A DNA stretch of 64,000 nucleotides from Diphasiastrum complanatum (lineage: Eukaryota > Streptophyta > Lycopodiopsida > Lycopodiales > Lycopodiaceae), in assembly GCA_029204225.1 (NCBI GenBank), contig CM055099.1:61783753-61847752 (forward strand). The letters run 5' to 3'. Each line of letters begins with the position of its first letter. The stretch's first letter is position 1. The notes below the pieces were generated by a model, which saw only the letters and a list, made by a program, of their open reading frames with translations, ran no database searches and had not been told where the DNA came from. Shown here in pieces: positions 24,019-36,522 of the stretch. Made by a program: the position numbers and the translations under genes.

Positions 24019-24719
24019 GATAGCAGTGATTTTAGATTGCTCTGAGAATTTTGAAAATTTTGAAAAAATTTGGCATGAACTCGAGAGCAACAATCTAAAA
24101 TGAACTCGTGGAGAGAAGGGTGGAGGACTATATATAGACTTTTTTTGGCATGAATTCGCAACTTCACTCAAAAATCGTCCTCAGTGTCCACGATTTGCTA
24201 ATGATGGTCGCGAATTTTGAGGCAACGTCCTGAGAGCTCGCGAATTCTTGTAAGTGATTTTTTATGCCAAAAGAGAAAAAAACGTCTGACAATGCAAAAA
24301 TGTGTCTGATCAGAATTTGCAGAGAAAACAGAGAAATCGTGAGGATCAATTTGAGCGCCAGCGAATTGTTTGCGAATTATGAGGAATGAAAAAAACTATT
24401 TTTTCTATTTTTAAAATTTTTTGTCTCTAAGACATAATTCGCGGAGGCCAAAAATGAATCGTGCACTGTCAAAAAGAGGTCAGACGAATTCTATCTGAGA
24501 TGTTGTAAAAAATATTTCTTCTAAAACTAATGACGCTTGTGATTTTCTCAGAAAAAACTGTTGGTATACCAAATCTGATAGTATCTTGATGGTTTGAACA
24601 AGAAAGCACAACAAAAATGTTGTCGAAATGGCATGCAGACAAAAAAGGATGAAAAACAGTAGGAAAGAAAACAACTAATACATATCAAGATAAAAATAGG
24701 ATTCATTGTACTTTTTCAG
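24019..24719 (-). promoter_or_regulatory. LTR-like region with TATA box
   Basis: The region between the integrase end (24720) and the ORF at 24018 has no coding signal. It contains TCTATATATAG near 24129-24139 and a repeated word AATTCGCG/CGCGAATT around 24180-24440. This fits a 3' LTR of the minus-strand gypsy element, but the ends could not be set. Confidence 0.4.
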
Positions 24720-27700
24720 TTAGCTCCCATTGACCATAGTGTCAAGGATATCGCCTTGAAGGGTTTGGAGTTGTACACATCCAGAGGCAAAGATTTTTTT
24801 AATGATGTAAGGTCCTTGGCCAGAAAATTTCAGTTTGCCTTTGAAGGCTTTGGCCTGGTATAGCAGGACCTTATCTCCAACCTGGAAATCTCTAAGTTTC
24901 AATGATCGATCATGCCATGCTTTTTGTCGTCGTTTGTGGACAGCATGGATGCTGATCCTTCGTGTTTCACAGAGTTGCTCTAGGTGGAATAACTTGTTTG
25001 CTAGATTTTGATGAGTATCAAGCTCAAGGTTATAGGAGGAGATATGGAATTCCACAGGCATAACGGCTTTTTGGCCATATATGAGCTGGAAAGGGGTTAA
25101 GCATGTAGCTCGCTTCGGGGTGGTGCGATAAGCCCAGAGAGCAGCATGGAGTTTGAGTTCCCAATCAGATCGCTTGGATTTGACGGTTTTGGTGAGAATT
25201 CCACATAGGATTTTATTGGTGGATTCTGCTTGGCCATTGTAGTGTGGATAGTATGGGGAACTTTTGCGATGTACCACAAAAAATTTGGAAAGAAGATCTA
25301 CTAAGAGAAATGGCCGGCACCAATACCTTCACGAGTGAGGAAAATTACAGAGGGTATTTCTCCTTCAGTAAGACATCGTCGGATATTCCATCTAACCCTT
25401 GCTTGTAGAGTTTTCCTGCAATTAACGTATAAGGTTTAGTTTTGAGGACCAACGCACGTTGTTCAGGTTTAGAGAAGAAAGGATCCATCTGCCCTGAAGT
25501 TAAATATTATGTAATTTCCTTAGCCCATACAGGTGTAGAGTCAACTTGGAAAAGGATTGCATCTGGTAAATCATTGTTGACACCTTGATCAGGGGTAGGA
25601 AGGTTAGGGATTTGGGATAGATGGTCTGCTAGAAAATGTTGAACTCCCTTACGAACCACAATCCTAAACTCAAATTCTCGTAGTAATAGGATCCATCTAG
25701 TAATATGGCCTATGGTGCAGGTCTTGTTGATGAGATACAATAGTGCTTGATGATCAGTGAAGAACGCAAAGACTTTTTCTATAAGATAATGGCGAAACTT
25801 CTGAACCGCATATACCATTGCCAAGGCTTCGCATTCGGTAGTGGTATAATTGACTTCAGCAGGTATCAATTGTTGACTAAGAAAACGGATTGGGTAGTCC
25901 TTTTTGAATTCTCCCGGTTGGGTGAGTACTGTTCCAATGGCATTCTTTAGAATAATCAGGAGCCCGGAGGATGGGTGCATTGGTAAGGGCTTCTTTGAGT
26001 TGATTAAAGGCGACGCATTGTTCTTCTGTCCATTTGGGAACTACAACTACTTTGTAGATTAAGTGTGCTTGCGCAAAATTGAAAATAAAGCACCGATAGT
26101 AGTTGTCGTAGCCAAGGAAGGAGTAAACTTCACGTATCGTATGCGGTTCCGGTAGATTTTGAATGATAAGGATCTTTTCAGGGTCAGTGGCAATGCCATT
26201 TCGTGAGATAATATGTCCTAACACAATACCATGGGTTACCCAAATCTGGCATTTTTCAGGATTAAGAGAGATGTCGAAGCGTTGATGTTGGATAAAAAAA
26301 ATTTCAAGCACAGACAAATGGCGTATTTCTTCGGAATGTGCTCCTAAATCGTCCAAGTAAACTTCTAAGGTATCGCCCATCTGTTGAGAAAAGGCCGCTT
26401 GCATAACACGTTGGAAGGTGCTAGGAGCATTGCAGAGACCAAAGGGCATGACTTTCCAGCAGAAGGTTCCCCATTCTATGGCAAAAGCGGTTTTGTGTTG
26501 ATCTTCTTCAACGATTTGGATCATATTGTACCCGCCAAAGCCATCCAAAAAGGAGTAAGCCTCATCTCCTGCTAGATTTTCTAAGATGGATTCTCCGAAA
26601 GGTAATGGAAAATGATCACGTTCAATGACGGCATTAAGTTTTTAAAATCGACACAGATTCGGAGTTTTCCATTTTTCTTAGGGACGATGACAATTGGGGA
26701 GACCCACTCAGTATGCTCAATTTCGTAGATAAATCCTGCATCTAAGAGGTGTTGTAATTCTTCTTTAATCTTGGCCTTATAGATGGGATTGCATCTGTAT
26801 GGACGACTCGCAGTGGATCTCGCACCCGGTTTAGGCGGAATACGATGCATAGCTACTTGGAGTGAGACGCCTTTCATGTCTTTATAGGTCCAGGCAAAGA
26901 CATGTCAATATTTTTGCAGGAGCTTTTCAAGCCGTCTGCTTAAATTATGCAAGAACATCATGGGTTGGAGATTCGAGGGTGGCCTTGTCTTTCTCTTGCC
27001 GGGATGGTGCTTGAAATTTTTTGGGGACTGGTGTAGGACTAGAGGCAATCTCAAGAACTTCCCGAACAATGGTGAGGTCACCCGACGGTTGAATTTGAAG
27101 TGGTTTTTTCATTTTCTCTTTCATAGTATGACCACGTGGTTGAGGTTTCGGTGGTGGAGAGGTGTGTGGATGAGAGACAGTTGGTATGTCATGGAGGATC
27201 TCGTCATCAATTTGAAAGATGGTCTCCTCCTCACAAAGATCCCATGGATAGTGTGGGCATTTGGGACGGTAGAATTTTGTCTCAGGTTTTTCAATTGCAA
27301 CCTTGGCAAGTGGTTCCACCTTGGAAGCATGTTGCGGATAGGTCCTAGGTGGGAGTGCTTCCATATAATTGAGGATCTAAATATCAGAAATGTCCATATC
27401 TTCTGGGCAATTCTGAATTCGTAAGACATTCTCTTCATCAATGAATAATTCGTCTGATTCATTAGTAGGTAGCCATGCAACATTTAGAAGTTCATCATGG
27501 TGGTGAAGAATATCAATAAAATTGATATTGATGATAGGTGTATCCAAATCAGGTAATTGGTCGTGATCGATCGGGAGTGGAGGTGTGAAATTATCCTGAT
27601 GCTGAGCACAGTAATCGACATTCACACCATCAATGGTAGCTAGACTGTGACTCCAGTTTATGATATCAGTAGATTTAACATAATGACCTTTTTCGTGGCT

Positions 27701-28557
27701 GGACTGGTATGGCTCAAATACTGAGTTGGTGGTTGAGGATCCCTCGTCATGGATGCGTGCAGGTTTGAGTTTACCCGTTGAGTCAATGGTGACAGAACTG
27801 TCACGATTTCCAAAAGTGATTCGGCCTTTGCTCTAGTCATGAACGACTCGTGCAATGGTGAGCCACGGACGACCAAGTAGTAATTCATAAGAATAGGCAT
27901 TATTGGGAATATCCAGTACTACGAGATCAATAGAAAACTTGAGACCTCCTAGTTTGATCAGCACGTGCGGAAGGAAACCGGTAGGTCGGACCACACTTTG
28001 ATCAGCCATTGGAAGCTGACAAGTAGGTTTGGCTAGCTTGTCTCTCAAATTCCATTCCATCATGAGGGATATGAAAATGATATTAACCCCGGAACCTCCA
28101 TCAAGTACTGCTAAAACTTCACGGGGTTGATGATGGGTAGCTAGGATTTTGATGTTGCCTCGTTCATTGAGTGGATTGGTTAGATGTAAGGGCATTTCAG
28201 GCAACTCGTCAATAGTGGTGGTGGTATTGGATTGGATCTGTTGTTTCCACTGGCCAGCATGCTTCCAGAGTACATGGAAGGGAAGAGTGACATTGGCTTG
28301 TAGTAAATATCCCCAAACTTTGGTACCTTCAAGGGTTTTGCTTTCAAAGGCTTGTGAAGTACTTTATGGGAAGAGGAAGATTGTTGGTCGGCATTGTAGA
28401 TTTGCTGGCGATACTGATGATGCAGCCGAATTCCTTCAGATGGGTGAGGGTAAACTATCGGGGTTGAATCGTCACTTGGAGGAACAGCCTGCGGTTGAGT
28501 TTTGCTGGGTGCAAGTGTAGGGCTTGGTGTTGGGTTTGTGCCCGAGTAAAGACCCAA
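24720..28557 (-). mobile_element. Ty3/gypsy pol remnant, minus strand (protease, RT, RNase H, part of integrase)
   Basis: Reading right to left: an N-terminal tail (28557-28180); protease with LDGGSGVN and LLGRPWL (28204-27833); a linker to about 26945; RT (26877-26581 and 26548-25877) with WVSPIVIVPKKNGKLRICVD, FGLCNAPSTFQ and the box YLDDLGAHS instead of the usual YxDDILVYS; RNase H (25980-25507) with TECEALAMVYAVQKFRHYL and FFTDHQALLYL; and a C-terminal integrase piece (25277-24720) with NGQAESTNK, which holds the Glu of D,D-35-E. The zinc finger and first two Asp of integrase are deleted, around 25280-25500. Stops and frameshifts are frequent. No gag and no right-hand LTR; cut off near 28560 by copia sequence. 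Confidence 0.88.
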
Positions 28558-28559
28558 GC

Positions 28560-28849
28560 AGGATGTGTTTTGATTGGTAAGGTTTCTACTTGCACTGAAC
28601 AGACATGAGCGGCTGGCTTAGATCGGGATGGTCAGTCCTTCCTAGAAATACTAGTCCAAATGCAATGTACCAAAATTAGCCGGTTAGAATGGGTCAAAAC
28701 TCAATCTCATCCACTTATCTACTTGATAAAAATAGTAAATCCACTATTTAGGCCTTTATTGACAAATATGAAACTACCTCTAAGTTGAGATTTCAAGTTG
28801 GCCTCAAAATTGCCAAATAAAATGTCAAAACTAGTTGACAATTTTCACA
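28560..28849 (-). repeat. Copia LTR fragment A
   Basis: Begins on the minus strand at 28849 with TGTGAAAATTGTCAACTAG, right after the copia C-terminus and a short purine stretch. It shares its first 250 bases in order with LTR B (right end 30115). The left end is lost near the gypsy remnant, about 28560-28640. Confidence 0.6.
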
Positions 28850-29605
28850 CTCGCACTTCAACTAGTTTTAGCATAGATTTGGATAGTACACCAAGTGATG
28901 TCCTATGCTTCATAAACAAGTCTTTTCCCAATGCCTTGGTGAAGATATCATCCACGCATTCCCTTGAATAAACATGTTGAAACTCCACTTCCTTTGCCAT
29001 GACTTGTTCTCTCACAAAATGATATGCCACCTCAATGTGCTTGCTCCTTGCATGAAAGATAGGATTGCTTGCCAATGTTTGGGTTGAGATGTTGTCACAA
29101 AAGATGATTGAAATCTCTAAAAAGTCCAGCAAGTGAAGATCTTTCACCATCCTCTTGATCCATAACATCTCCTATGTGCTCCTTTGTGCAAGATGTAAGA
29201 GCTTTGTACTCAGCCTCACTAGATGACAATGAGATAGTAGCTTGTTTCTTTGACAACCAAGAGATAGCTCCAATATCTATAAAAATAGCATGTGCACTTG
29301 TGGATTTTCGATCCATTTGATCTCCAGAAAAGTTTGAATCTGAAAATCCAAACAAGTTAGGTGATGATCCTCCATAAACAAGGCCAAAATCTCTTGTTCT
29401 AAAGATGTATCTCAATACCCTCTTGCCCAACTTCCAATGTTCCACACTAGGATTTTGCATAAATTGGCTTAATGTACCAACACAATAGCTATCTTGTGAT
29501 GGTTAGATATATGAGTGAACCAACTAGCTTTCTATAGAGAGTAATGTCCTCAAAAGGTCTTGTGAAGATTTCATCAAGTGATGCAAACTCAACAAGATCT
29601 TGATC
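28845..29605 (-). mobile_element. Ty1/copia RT end and RNase H fragment, minus strand
   Basis: Contains LYRKLVGSLIYLTITR (about 29500-29560), a short deletion, then the RNase H part with SVEHWKLGKRVLRYI, FSGDQMDRKSTS, SLSSSEAEYKAL and, after a frameshift, HARSKHIEVAYHFVREQV and DIFTKAL. The end is followed by LTR fragment A. Non-functional. Confidence 0.85.
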
Positions 29606-29659
29606 AAACATCAAATATATGATAAAATGAAGTTGTTGTCCATACAATAATAGTAAGGT

Positions 29660-30115
29660 ACTGTATCTCACACGTGTGGATTCAATACATAACAAAACAT
29701 TGCATTCTACACACAAGATTGCAAGATATCATCACTATAGTGCACCAATGGATAGATGTACCCAAGAGAACTCATGTATAAGCATGAAATGAGATAAGAG
29801 AGAGAGAATCTTGTTATCCCACACTTCTACACTATTTATAATAGGTCTATGCCTTATTTAGAATGTGGTTTCCTTCCATAGAAACTTCTAGGTCCAAAAC
29901 CCTACTCACAATATGGACTAGATTCAATGTACCAATCATTCAAATTTGAATGGGTCCAAACTTGCCTACTTAATTTCCATCACTTTCCAAAAGTGGTAAT
30001 TCAAAAATGTTTAGACTAATATAACTTTGAAATATCTATCTCTAAGTTTAAAATGCATATTGGTCTCAATTGCCAAATAACCAAAATATGACTAAACTAG
30101 TTGATATTTCTCACA
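29660..30115 (-). repeat. Copia LTR B
   Basis: Starts on the minus strand at 30115 with TGTGAGAAATATCAACTAG, directly after the purine tract GAAGAGGGAG. It contains a TATA-like word (CCTATTATAAATAG, about 29825-29850). The left end is approximate. Related to LTR fragment A, but clearly diverged. Confidence 0.6.
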
Positions 30116-30740
30116 CTCCCTCTTCAACTAGTTTTGGTATAGTTTTAACCGTAGAACTTTGATCCAACTTTAGAATGATATCCATCCTAAGTATAGAGCT
30201 TATTTCTAAGGTTTTAAAGTAGCTTTCATAATTGATATAGAGAATAGTGTCCAAATTGGATGTTTCACTATCTCTTGCATCAATTTTACACATCAAGATG
30301 TAACTAGAACATGAAGAACCAAATAGATTGTAAATGAAATGATTCCACCATGCTTCCAATTCTGAAATCTCTGAAAAATAATAACAACCAGACAATAAAT
30401 GTGAGCAATGACCACTTTCTTACTTGTCTCCTCCATCTTTGTCCTTTCTTGATATGTCTTAATCAAAAAACACCATGAATGTTCCTCCATCTCCATCTTG
30501 CCACAAGATATCATCAACACTTGATGAATTGGCCATGAATGAGTAACATAATGAACCTCCAATAGCTTCATTTCCACTAGCAAAACCAGCCAAGAATGCT
30601 AGTGCAACTACAACAATAAGATATTGCAAGACAATATAGCTAGTTTCACCATATCTTGACACACATTCACATGAAATAGCTTAAACATGAGATAGATCAA
30701 GTGAAGTAAACTTGACCAACACTTCCTTGCTATTGTTTAT
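30116..30740 (-). mobile_element. Copia 3' internal remnant next to LTR B
   Basis: The bases just right of LTR B encode, on the minus strand, IPKLVEEGV and a stop, which matches the C-terminus usual for this copia group. Farther right the sequence is not recognisable, and 30400-30740 holds no clear family match. Confidence 0.45.
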
Positions 30741-30747
30741 TAATGTG

Positions 30748-31365
30748 GATCACCATAACTAGGCATCTTCTATGCTTTAGTGTGTGTAGGCTAAGTCAGT
30801 ATATGCAAGATCCATTAGTGATACATTGGAAAAATGCTAAAAGGATCTTGAGATACATCTTGGGTACTCTAGATCATGGAATTCTCTATAGAGGAGATGT
30901 CATTGATTTGCATGCCTTTAGTGTCTTAGATTTTGCAAGTGAAAAAAGGGATAGAAAGTCCACAAGTGGGCCTATGCAACATTCATTGGTGGAGGAGTAG
31001 TTTCTTGGTTGAGGCCGAGTACAAAGCTCTCACCACTACAACAAAGGAGCTACTCTGGATCAAAAGGCTACTTATGGAGCTGAAAGTCCTGAGTTTAGAT
31101 GTTGTTCCAACTCTCTACAATGAAAACATTTTAGCCCAACACCTTGCAACCAATCCAATCTTCCATGCAAGGTCAAAACATATCGAGATCTCTCATCATT
31201 TTGTGAGAGAGAAGGTGCAGTCTAAGGAGATATCTTTGGAGCATGTGGCAAGTAGTGAATGTGTTGTTGATATCCTCACTAAACCACTTCAAAGAGCTGC
31301 ATTTGTAAAGTTAAGATCATCCCCATGGTTGATCTATGTTATCTTCAAACTAGTTGTGAGCTAGT
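30748..31365 (+). mobile_element. Ty1/copia RNase H fragment, plus strand
   Basis: Encodes HWKNAKRILRYILGTLDHG, then KRDRKSTSG, then after frameshifts EAEYKALTTTTKELLWIKRL and HARSKHIEISHHFVREKVQ, ending in DILTKPL. It is opposite in orientation to its left neighbours. No LTR is visible on its right. Confidence 0.82.
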
Positions 31366-31539
31366 TTGCATAAATTCCACTTGTAAAGGACTTTGAAGCC
31401 ATGATTTGGGATGTCACACATGCCAAAAGAATAGAATACCTTATTCCAAGTCAAATAATTAACCTAGCTTTGGAATGGTACCTTTGGAATGTGTCCAAAG
31501 AGGCATAGATAGGGTAGAGAAAAAATAGGAGCTTAAATA

Positions 31540-33555
31540 GCAATTTTCTCATTGTTTTTTGAACCTTCAAGCTCAAAAGGCAAAGGCAAGAAAGACAAAT
31601 CCAAGTACAAGTGCTTCTTTTGTGGAAAGAAGGGCTTTGCATCAAAATGTTTAAAGAAGAAGTAAGCACAAGAGAAAAAACAAAGCAACATTGCACATCA
31701 AGAGGAGGAGGATGAAGAAGAATCATCCTTGATGGCATCTACCTCACCACCATCATCCAAAACCAACACAAATGAAGTTTGGTGGATTGATAGTGGGGAT
31801 AGCTCCCACATGACTTTCCAAAAGGACTATTTCTCCAAGTCTCTAGGATAAGTGGTGATTGCCTCACCCCAAAATGGTTTTGGTAGAAAAGCATATAGCC
31901 TTAAGGCTTAGCACACTCACATAGAGATCTATTTTTTTTTTCTATCGGCCACTCCATTTTGTTGAGGGGTATAAGGACAAGTTAACTCTCTCTTTATGCC
32001 ATTAGCATCACAAAACTCTATCATTTTACTGGAAACATATTCTCCTCCATTATCACATCTTAATATCTTGATCTTGGTATCAAATTGATTTTCAGCTGTT
32101 AGTGCATTTGCAACATTCCTTTGTGGAGGAGTAATATTTTGGTTTTCCAAAAAGCAATTTGAATTTTACAATTGAATCAAACACCAAACGTTTTGAAGAC
32201 AAAAGATAGATCCAAGAATATCTAGAATGATCATCTATAAGTGATACATAATACTTTGCACTTTCCATTGGATGCTTTTGAGAAATTATGTACATTTGAA
32301 TATATGACTTCAAGAGGAGTATTTGCTCTTGTGAAAGATCTTGAGAAAGGCAGCTTATGAGACTTTGAGAGGCTACAAGCCTCACAAATCTTACCACACC
32401 TTGACAATTCCTTGGGGAGGCCAAATGCAAGCTCCTTTGCACACATTGATTCCATTGCCTTGAAGTTGGAGAGGCCCAACCTTTTGTGCCATAGCTCCAC
32501 TTGGGTGATCTCCTCCTTCTGCCAAGCTTGCACTCTCCATTGCCACATTAGTATCTAATCTAAACAATCTATCTTGTTTAAATCCTTTAGCTATGCAATC
32601 ATCAATCTTAAAGATGGAACAAACTCCATGCTTACATTGTGCATCAAGGCCATTATCCATCAATTGGCCAACACTCTTGTGCTAACTTTTTGTGCAATAG
32701 ATTGCCCAACCAAGCCATTGGAGGAATCACACCATTCGAGGCTCTATATGGTGAGAGGCCAAATCTCAAAGATCTAAGAATCTTTGGATCTGCTTACTAT
32801 GTTCACCAATCCTTGGATACAAGGAAGAAGGATGATGCCACTTCTATCAAAGGTATATTTGTGGGTTATAGTGAAAATAACAAAGGACATAGAGTCTTCA
32901 ATCCCATCACTAAGAAAGTCATAGTGAGTAGGAATGTTATTTTTTTATGAAGGACATGTTTGCAAAGTGGATGAAAGTGCTACTAACCACCTTGATGTGA
33001 AAGATCATGCTAGGATGGAGGAGGAGCTTCAAAGTGACCAAGATCTTGAGGATCCACCTCAAGACCCGAGAACTCCAAGAAGATCTACAACGACAAGGCT
33101 CACTTACATTGGAAAAGGTGATCAAAGGGAAGGCACTTCATCTTTCACTTCCTTTATTTTTCTTACTTCAATGCTTGATGAACCAACTTGCTATGAAGAT
33201 GCTTGTAAATCAAGAAGTTTGATAGATGCTATGCAAGTGGAGTATGATCCTCTCATACTTGAAAATTTGTTGATCTTCCTCAAGGGAATAAACCACTTGA
33301 TTGCAAGTGGATGTATAGATTGAAGTATCATCAAGATGGATCAATAAATAAGTATAAAGCAAGACTTGTAGCAAAAGTATTTATGAAAATTAAAGGCATT
33401 GATTATGATGAAACTTTTGCTCCTGTGGCTAAGCTAGTTACAATAAAACTGATCATTAGTCTTGCTACTACTTTCAATTGGAAGCTATTTCAACTTGATG
33501 TTACAAATGCCTTCCTCAATGGCTACTCGGAGGAAGAGATCTACATGACGAAAGA
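31540..33555 (+). mobile_element. Ty1/copia element with an inverted middle segment
   Basis: Plus-strand gag end with knuckle CFFCGKKGFASKC (about 31605-31645; the His position is lost) and protease start WWIDSGDSSHMT (about 31780-31815) stop at about 31848. From 31849 to 32677 the coding sense is on the minus strand: end of the protease region, GAG-pre-integrase with ELWHKRLGLSNFKAM and CGKICEACSLSK, and integrase with LRCDNGGEYVSSK and TPQQNGVADRK. Plus-strand sense resumes at about 32678 with ANFLCNRLPNQAIGGITPFE, which is what should follow the inverted part, then RT with YKARLVAK and DYDETFAPVAKL to EEIYMTK at about 33553. Broken by frameshifts and stops. Confidence 0.85.
31849..32677 (-). 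other. Inverted protease/integrase segment of the copia element
   Basis: Both junctions are sharp. At the left end the minus-strand frame reads up to KPFWGEAITT; at the right junction the plus-strand frame begins ANFLCNRL, the expected continuation. At the inner end the minus frame begins with GQLMDNGLDAQ. About 70-80 codons of protease between FSKSLG and GQLMDNG are missing, so an inversion with a deletion is the simplest history. Confidence 0.75.
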
Positions 33556-35390
33556 GCAGGGCTCCTCATATAGAAACGTGGAGGCAATTGTCCAGAGATT
33601 TTCCACTTTTTTCGTCATAAATTGGACAATGCATACAAATATGTTTGACCCCTCTGGTATTGGTATAATAAAAATTTGCAAGCATACTCAATAGGCTAAA
33701 AGTATGCATATTACATTTATGTTCAAGCTCCATGGCTAGTAATGTCAAAAGCCATTCTTGGGAGGTATCTCTATGTCCTTCTTGGGTGTTTTGACATCTA
33801 TCGTAAGTATAGTCATCGTCCTTCTCTCTATGTCCTTCTTGGCTGTTTTGACATCTTTTTTAAGTATAGTCATTGTCCTTCTCCGAAATTTTGTTGGCTG
33901 ATTTGATCATACCATGAACCACTATATACTAAATTATGTGGTAAATGTTAGTTGTGTTGGCTTGAGTGGAAACAATTGATGGGAACACAATTTCTCTATC
34001 TCAAACTTAAAGTCTTTGTTTTGTGTATTGGGGATTAATGAATTTTTTGTTGACTTGTACTTCAAGTAAAATGGACATGGATTTATAGCAAGTTATGAGG
34101 CTCAGACATAATTTAGTAGCTACTGAACCCATGTAGAGGTCATTAAAACAAATCCTTTCCCAAGGACAAACAAAGCATGCTACATTATGGTTGAAATTTT
34201 TTTATGGTCCACACTATTTAACTTTCTTAGGGTGAACATATTCCTCCAATTTATTTAGGGACATTTCGTGTGCAATAATGAACTTCAAAATATTTCTACG
34301 TCATCATTTACCAAGTTTTTTTATTTGTATCGGTTGATGTTAAATTTTGATACATCGCAACAAGGCTAGTGTAGTACCTTGCAAAAATTGAAAGTGAAGT
34401 CATTGTGAAAGCAAGGTTGATACATCATAAGGAGAATTAAGCTCTTAAGAAAAATCCTTGAATTTGAAGATCATAAGAAGGCTCAGTTCATTTAGAATGC
34501 GCTAGCACTCAAATATTAATTTTTATTTGGGTCCCCAAATTCATCTCAAATATTCTTAGCTAATGAGGGTCATGGAATAAGTTATCAAATTCAAATTTGA
34601 TTCATTACAGAGAAGAAAAAAAATGAAACTTTCATATTCATGGTAAGAAGGAACGTTCTATTTGTTTTTATTCACATTTGTTGCAACATCATGATTTTCA
34701 ATTTGTAGCTTAGTCAATCATTTACATGTGTCATGGAAAGGGTCTTTTCAATTGTTGTGAGAACTTAGAGACCTATGGTTATGCATATTTGATGCAATAA
34801 ATACGTTGCTTAGAAGAAATGTTTAAGCACATATCATAGGACTACCATTGAAAAGAAATGAACTTGAGAATTTGTTTGGAAGAACATGAAGTCCTCAAGA
34901 AACATAATGAAATATTACAAAGTTCTTTAAATGAGATTACCAATAGCAATAATGAAATAAAATCTATGTTTCAATCAATGTGTATCTCATAGTTATCTTT
35001 AGTAAGAGATAAAGACTTGTGTAGGAAGACAAAAATGTGACTACGACAAAGGATATTTATTATCTTTCCTCAAAAGGAGGTCACCAAAAAAGAAGGATCC
35101 ATGCATTTAGGTGTTAACTTATTTGTTTTTAATGTTGGTTGAAATATTTATAATGTGACTATAGTCACTAGGGGTATTAACTCTTTCTTTTCGCTTAATT
35201 GAAGGAGTTTTAAGCATTGTGTTGCAATCAAAACAATGTACGTACAACTTTTTATCTAATTTGTTTGTGCCATCGATATCTTTTGTGCAAATCCACACTG
35301 ATTGTCCAAGAAATTTGACAAGTGATTCTTCTATTGATGAATCACTAGCCACCATCAGAAGTGGTGCCCCATGACCCTTTTAAGACTTTT
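33556..35390. other. No gene recognised; one tandem duplication
   Basis: Sequence changes abruptly after the copia RT at about 33555. Apart from the 57-bp tandem repeat at 33768-33882 I see nothing that belongs to a known family. Confidence 0.5.
33768..33882. repeat. Tandem duplication, 57-bp period
   Basis: TCTCTATGTCCTTCTTGG begins at 33768 and 33825. Both copies carry GTTTTGACATCT and AAGTATAGTCAT. Confidence 0.88.
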
Positions 35391-36510
35391 GGGCTAGAAA
35401 TAATGCACACAACATATTTTGTGCACCGCGAAGTCTGAGTATCAAGGCATTCACGGAGATTGTCTATGCACAAAGGCACAGATTAGATGCACGACCTATA
35501 GAACAAATCCCGTTCAAGTATAGTCGTGGGAGACAATGTCAAACTTTGGGTTGGATGGAGAATTCGCCATTCAAAACCCTAAGCTTCGTGAAATATTTTT
35601 GGCCGCACACTTTTGACTCCCTGGTCCCTAAAAGGGGCAAAACACTTTGAAGATCCACTGGATGATTTCTCCACAAATATCACTTTGTTTTTTATTTTCA
35701 TACTTGCAGGCACAGTCCAAGTGCCCATTCGTTTGGATTCCATAGCCCTTCGTTTGATCCAAAATGGACTTAAAATAACGCAGATAAGGCTTTTTCAATT
35801 TTGGTGAAGAAACTCCTTTTCTCATGAATTTGAAAGGCTTGGGTCCTCTTCAATGTGAAATTTTTTAATGAAAAAATGAAGGGTGGTCTACCCCTCGAAC
35901 CCCTTAAGTTGAAGTTTTACTTGATTTTGAGCAATCAAATGATTTATTGCCATCCAACGACTTAGAATGCCCGCTCCATGTTGTTGATCAAGATGGGTCC
36001 TAGATCTGCAGTTGTGGATCAACCTGCGTGCCGAAGCAAGCTCCTCTGGCAGCTGGACCCTTAGAGACACAAAGCAACCAGCACGATTGGACGCGTGTGA
36101 GCAGTTCTGCGCCTCTCTCTCTTTTCCTTTGTTGAAACTTGCAGCTATGGTGGATACAAATCTTTTGGTAGTAACTTCCTCCTCCCCTAAGGTAGCCCTA
36201 CTACCTTAGGTGCAGCATTTGATAATTCTTGAAATGGTGAGAAAGCGACTACAAACAATTCGGTTTTGGTCCAAAATCGGTTCGCTTCTTAAAAGTGCGG
36301 CTTTGGCTCAAAATTTCAACCAAATTTGAGGCCACCATTTGCTACGGAAACTCTTGTCTCCAGTCCACAATTCGACAACTCAGTATGCATGAATTGGTGC
36401 TTTTGAAGTCTGATTACCGCTTATTGATGGCCGCAATCGCTGAACTCTAAAAAAATGTCGTTCTAAACTCCCATGAACATTCACTTTGTACTATGTCCGA
36501 ACCTTGTTAG

Positions 36511-36522
36511 GCTTTGATACCA
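36511..36522 (-). promoter_or_regulatory. Possible primer-binding site, minus strand
   Basis: The minus strand reads TTTTAACT then TGGTATCAAAGC, one base away from the Met-tRNA primer site used by three other elements here, and preceded by TAACT as in the gypsy LTRs at 51227 and 59605. If real, an LTR ends at 36523 and a minus-strand element occupies 35.4-36.5 kb, but neither LTR nor coding domains could be identified. Confidence 0.4.
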
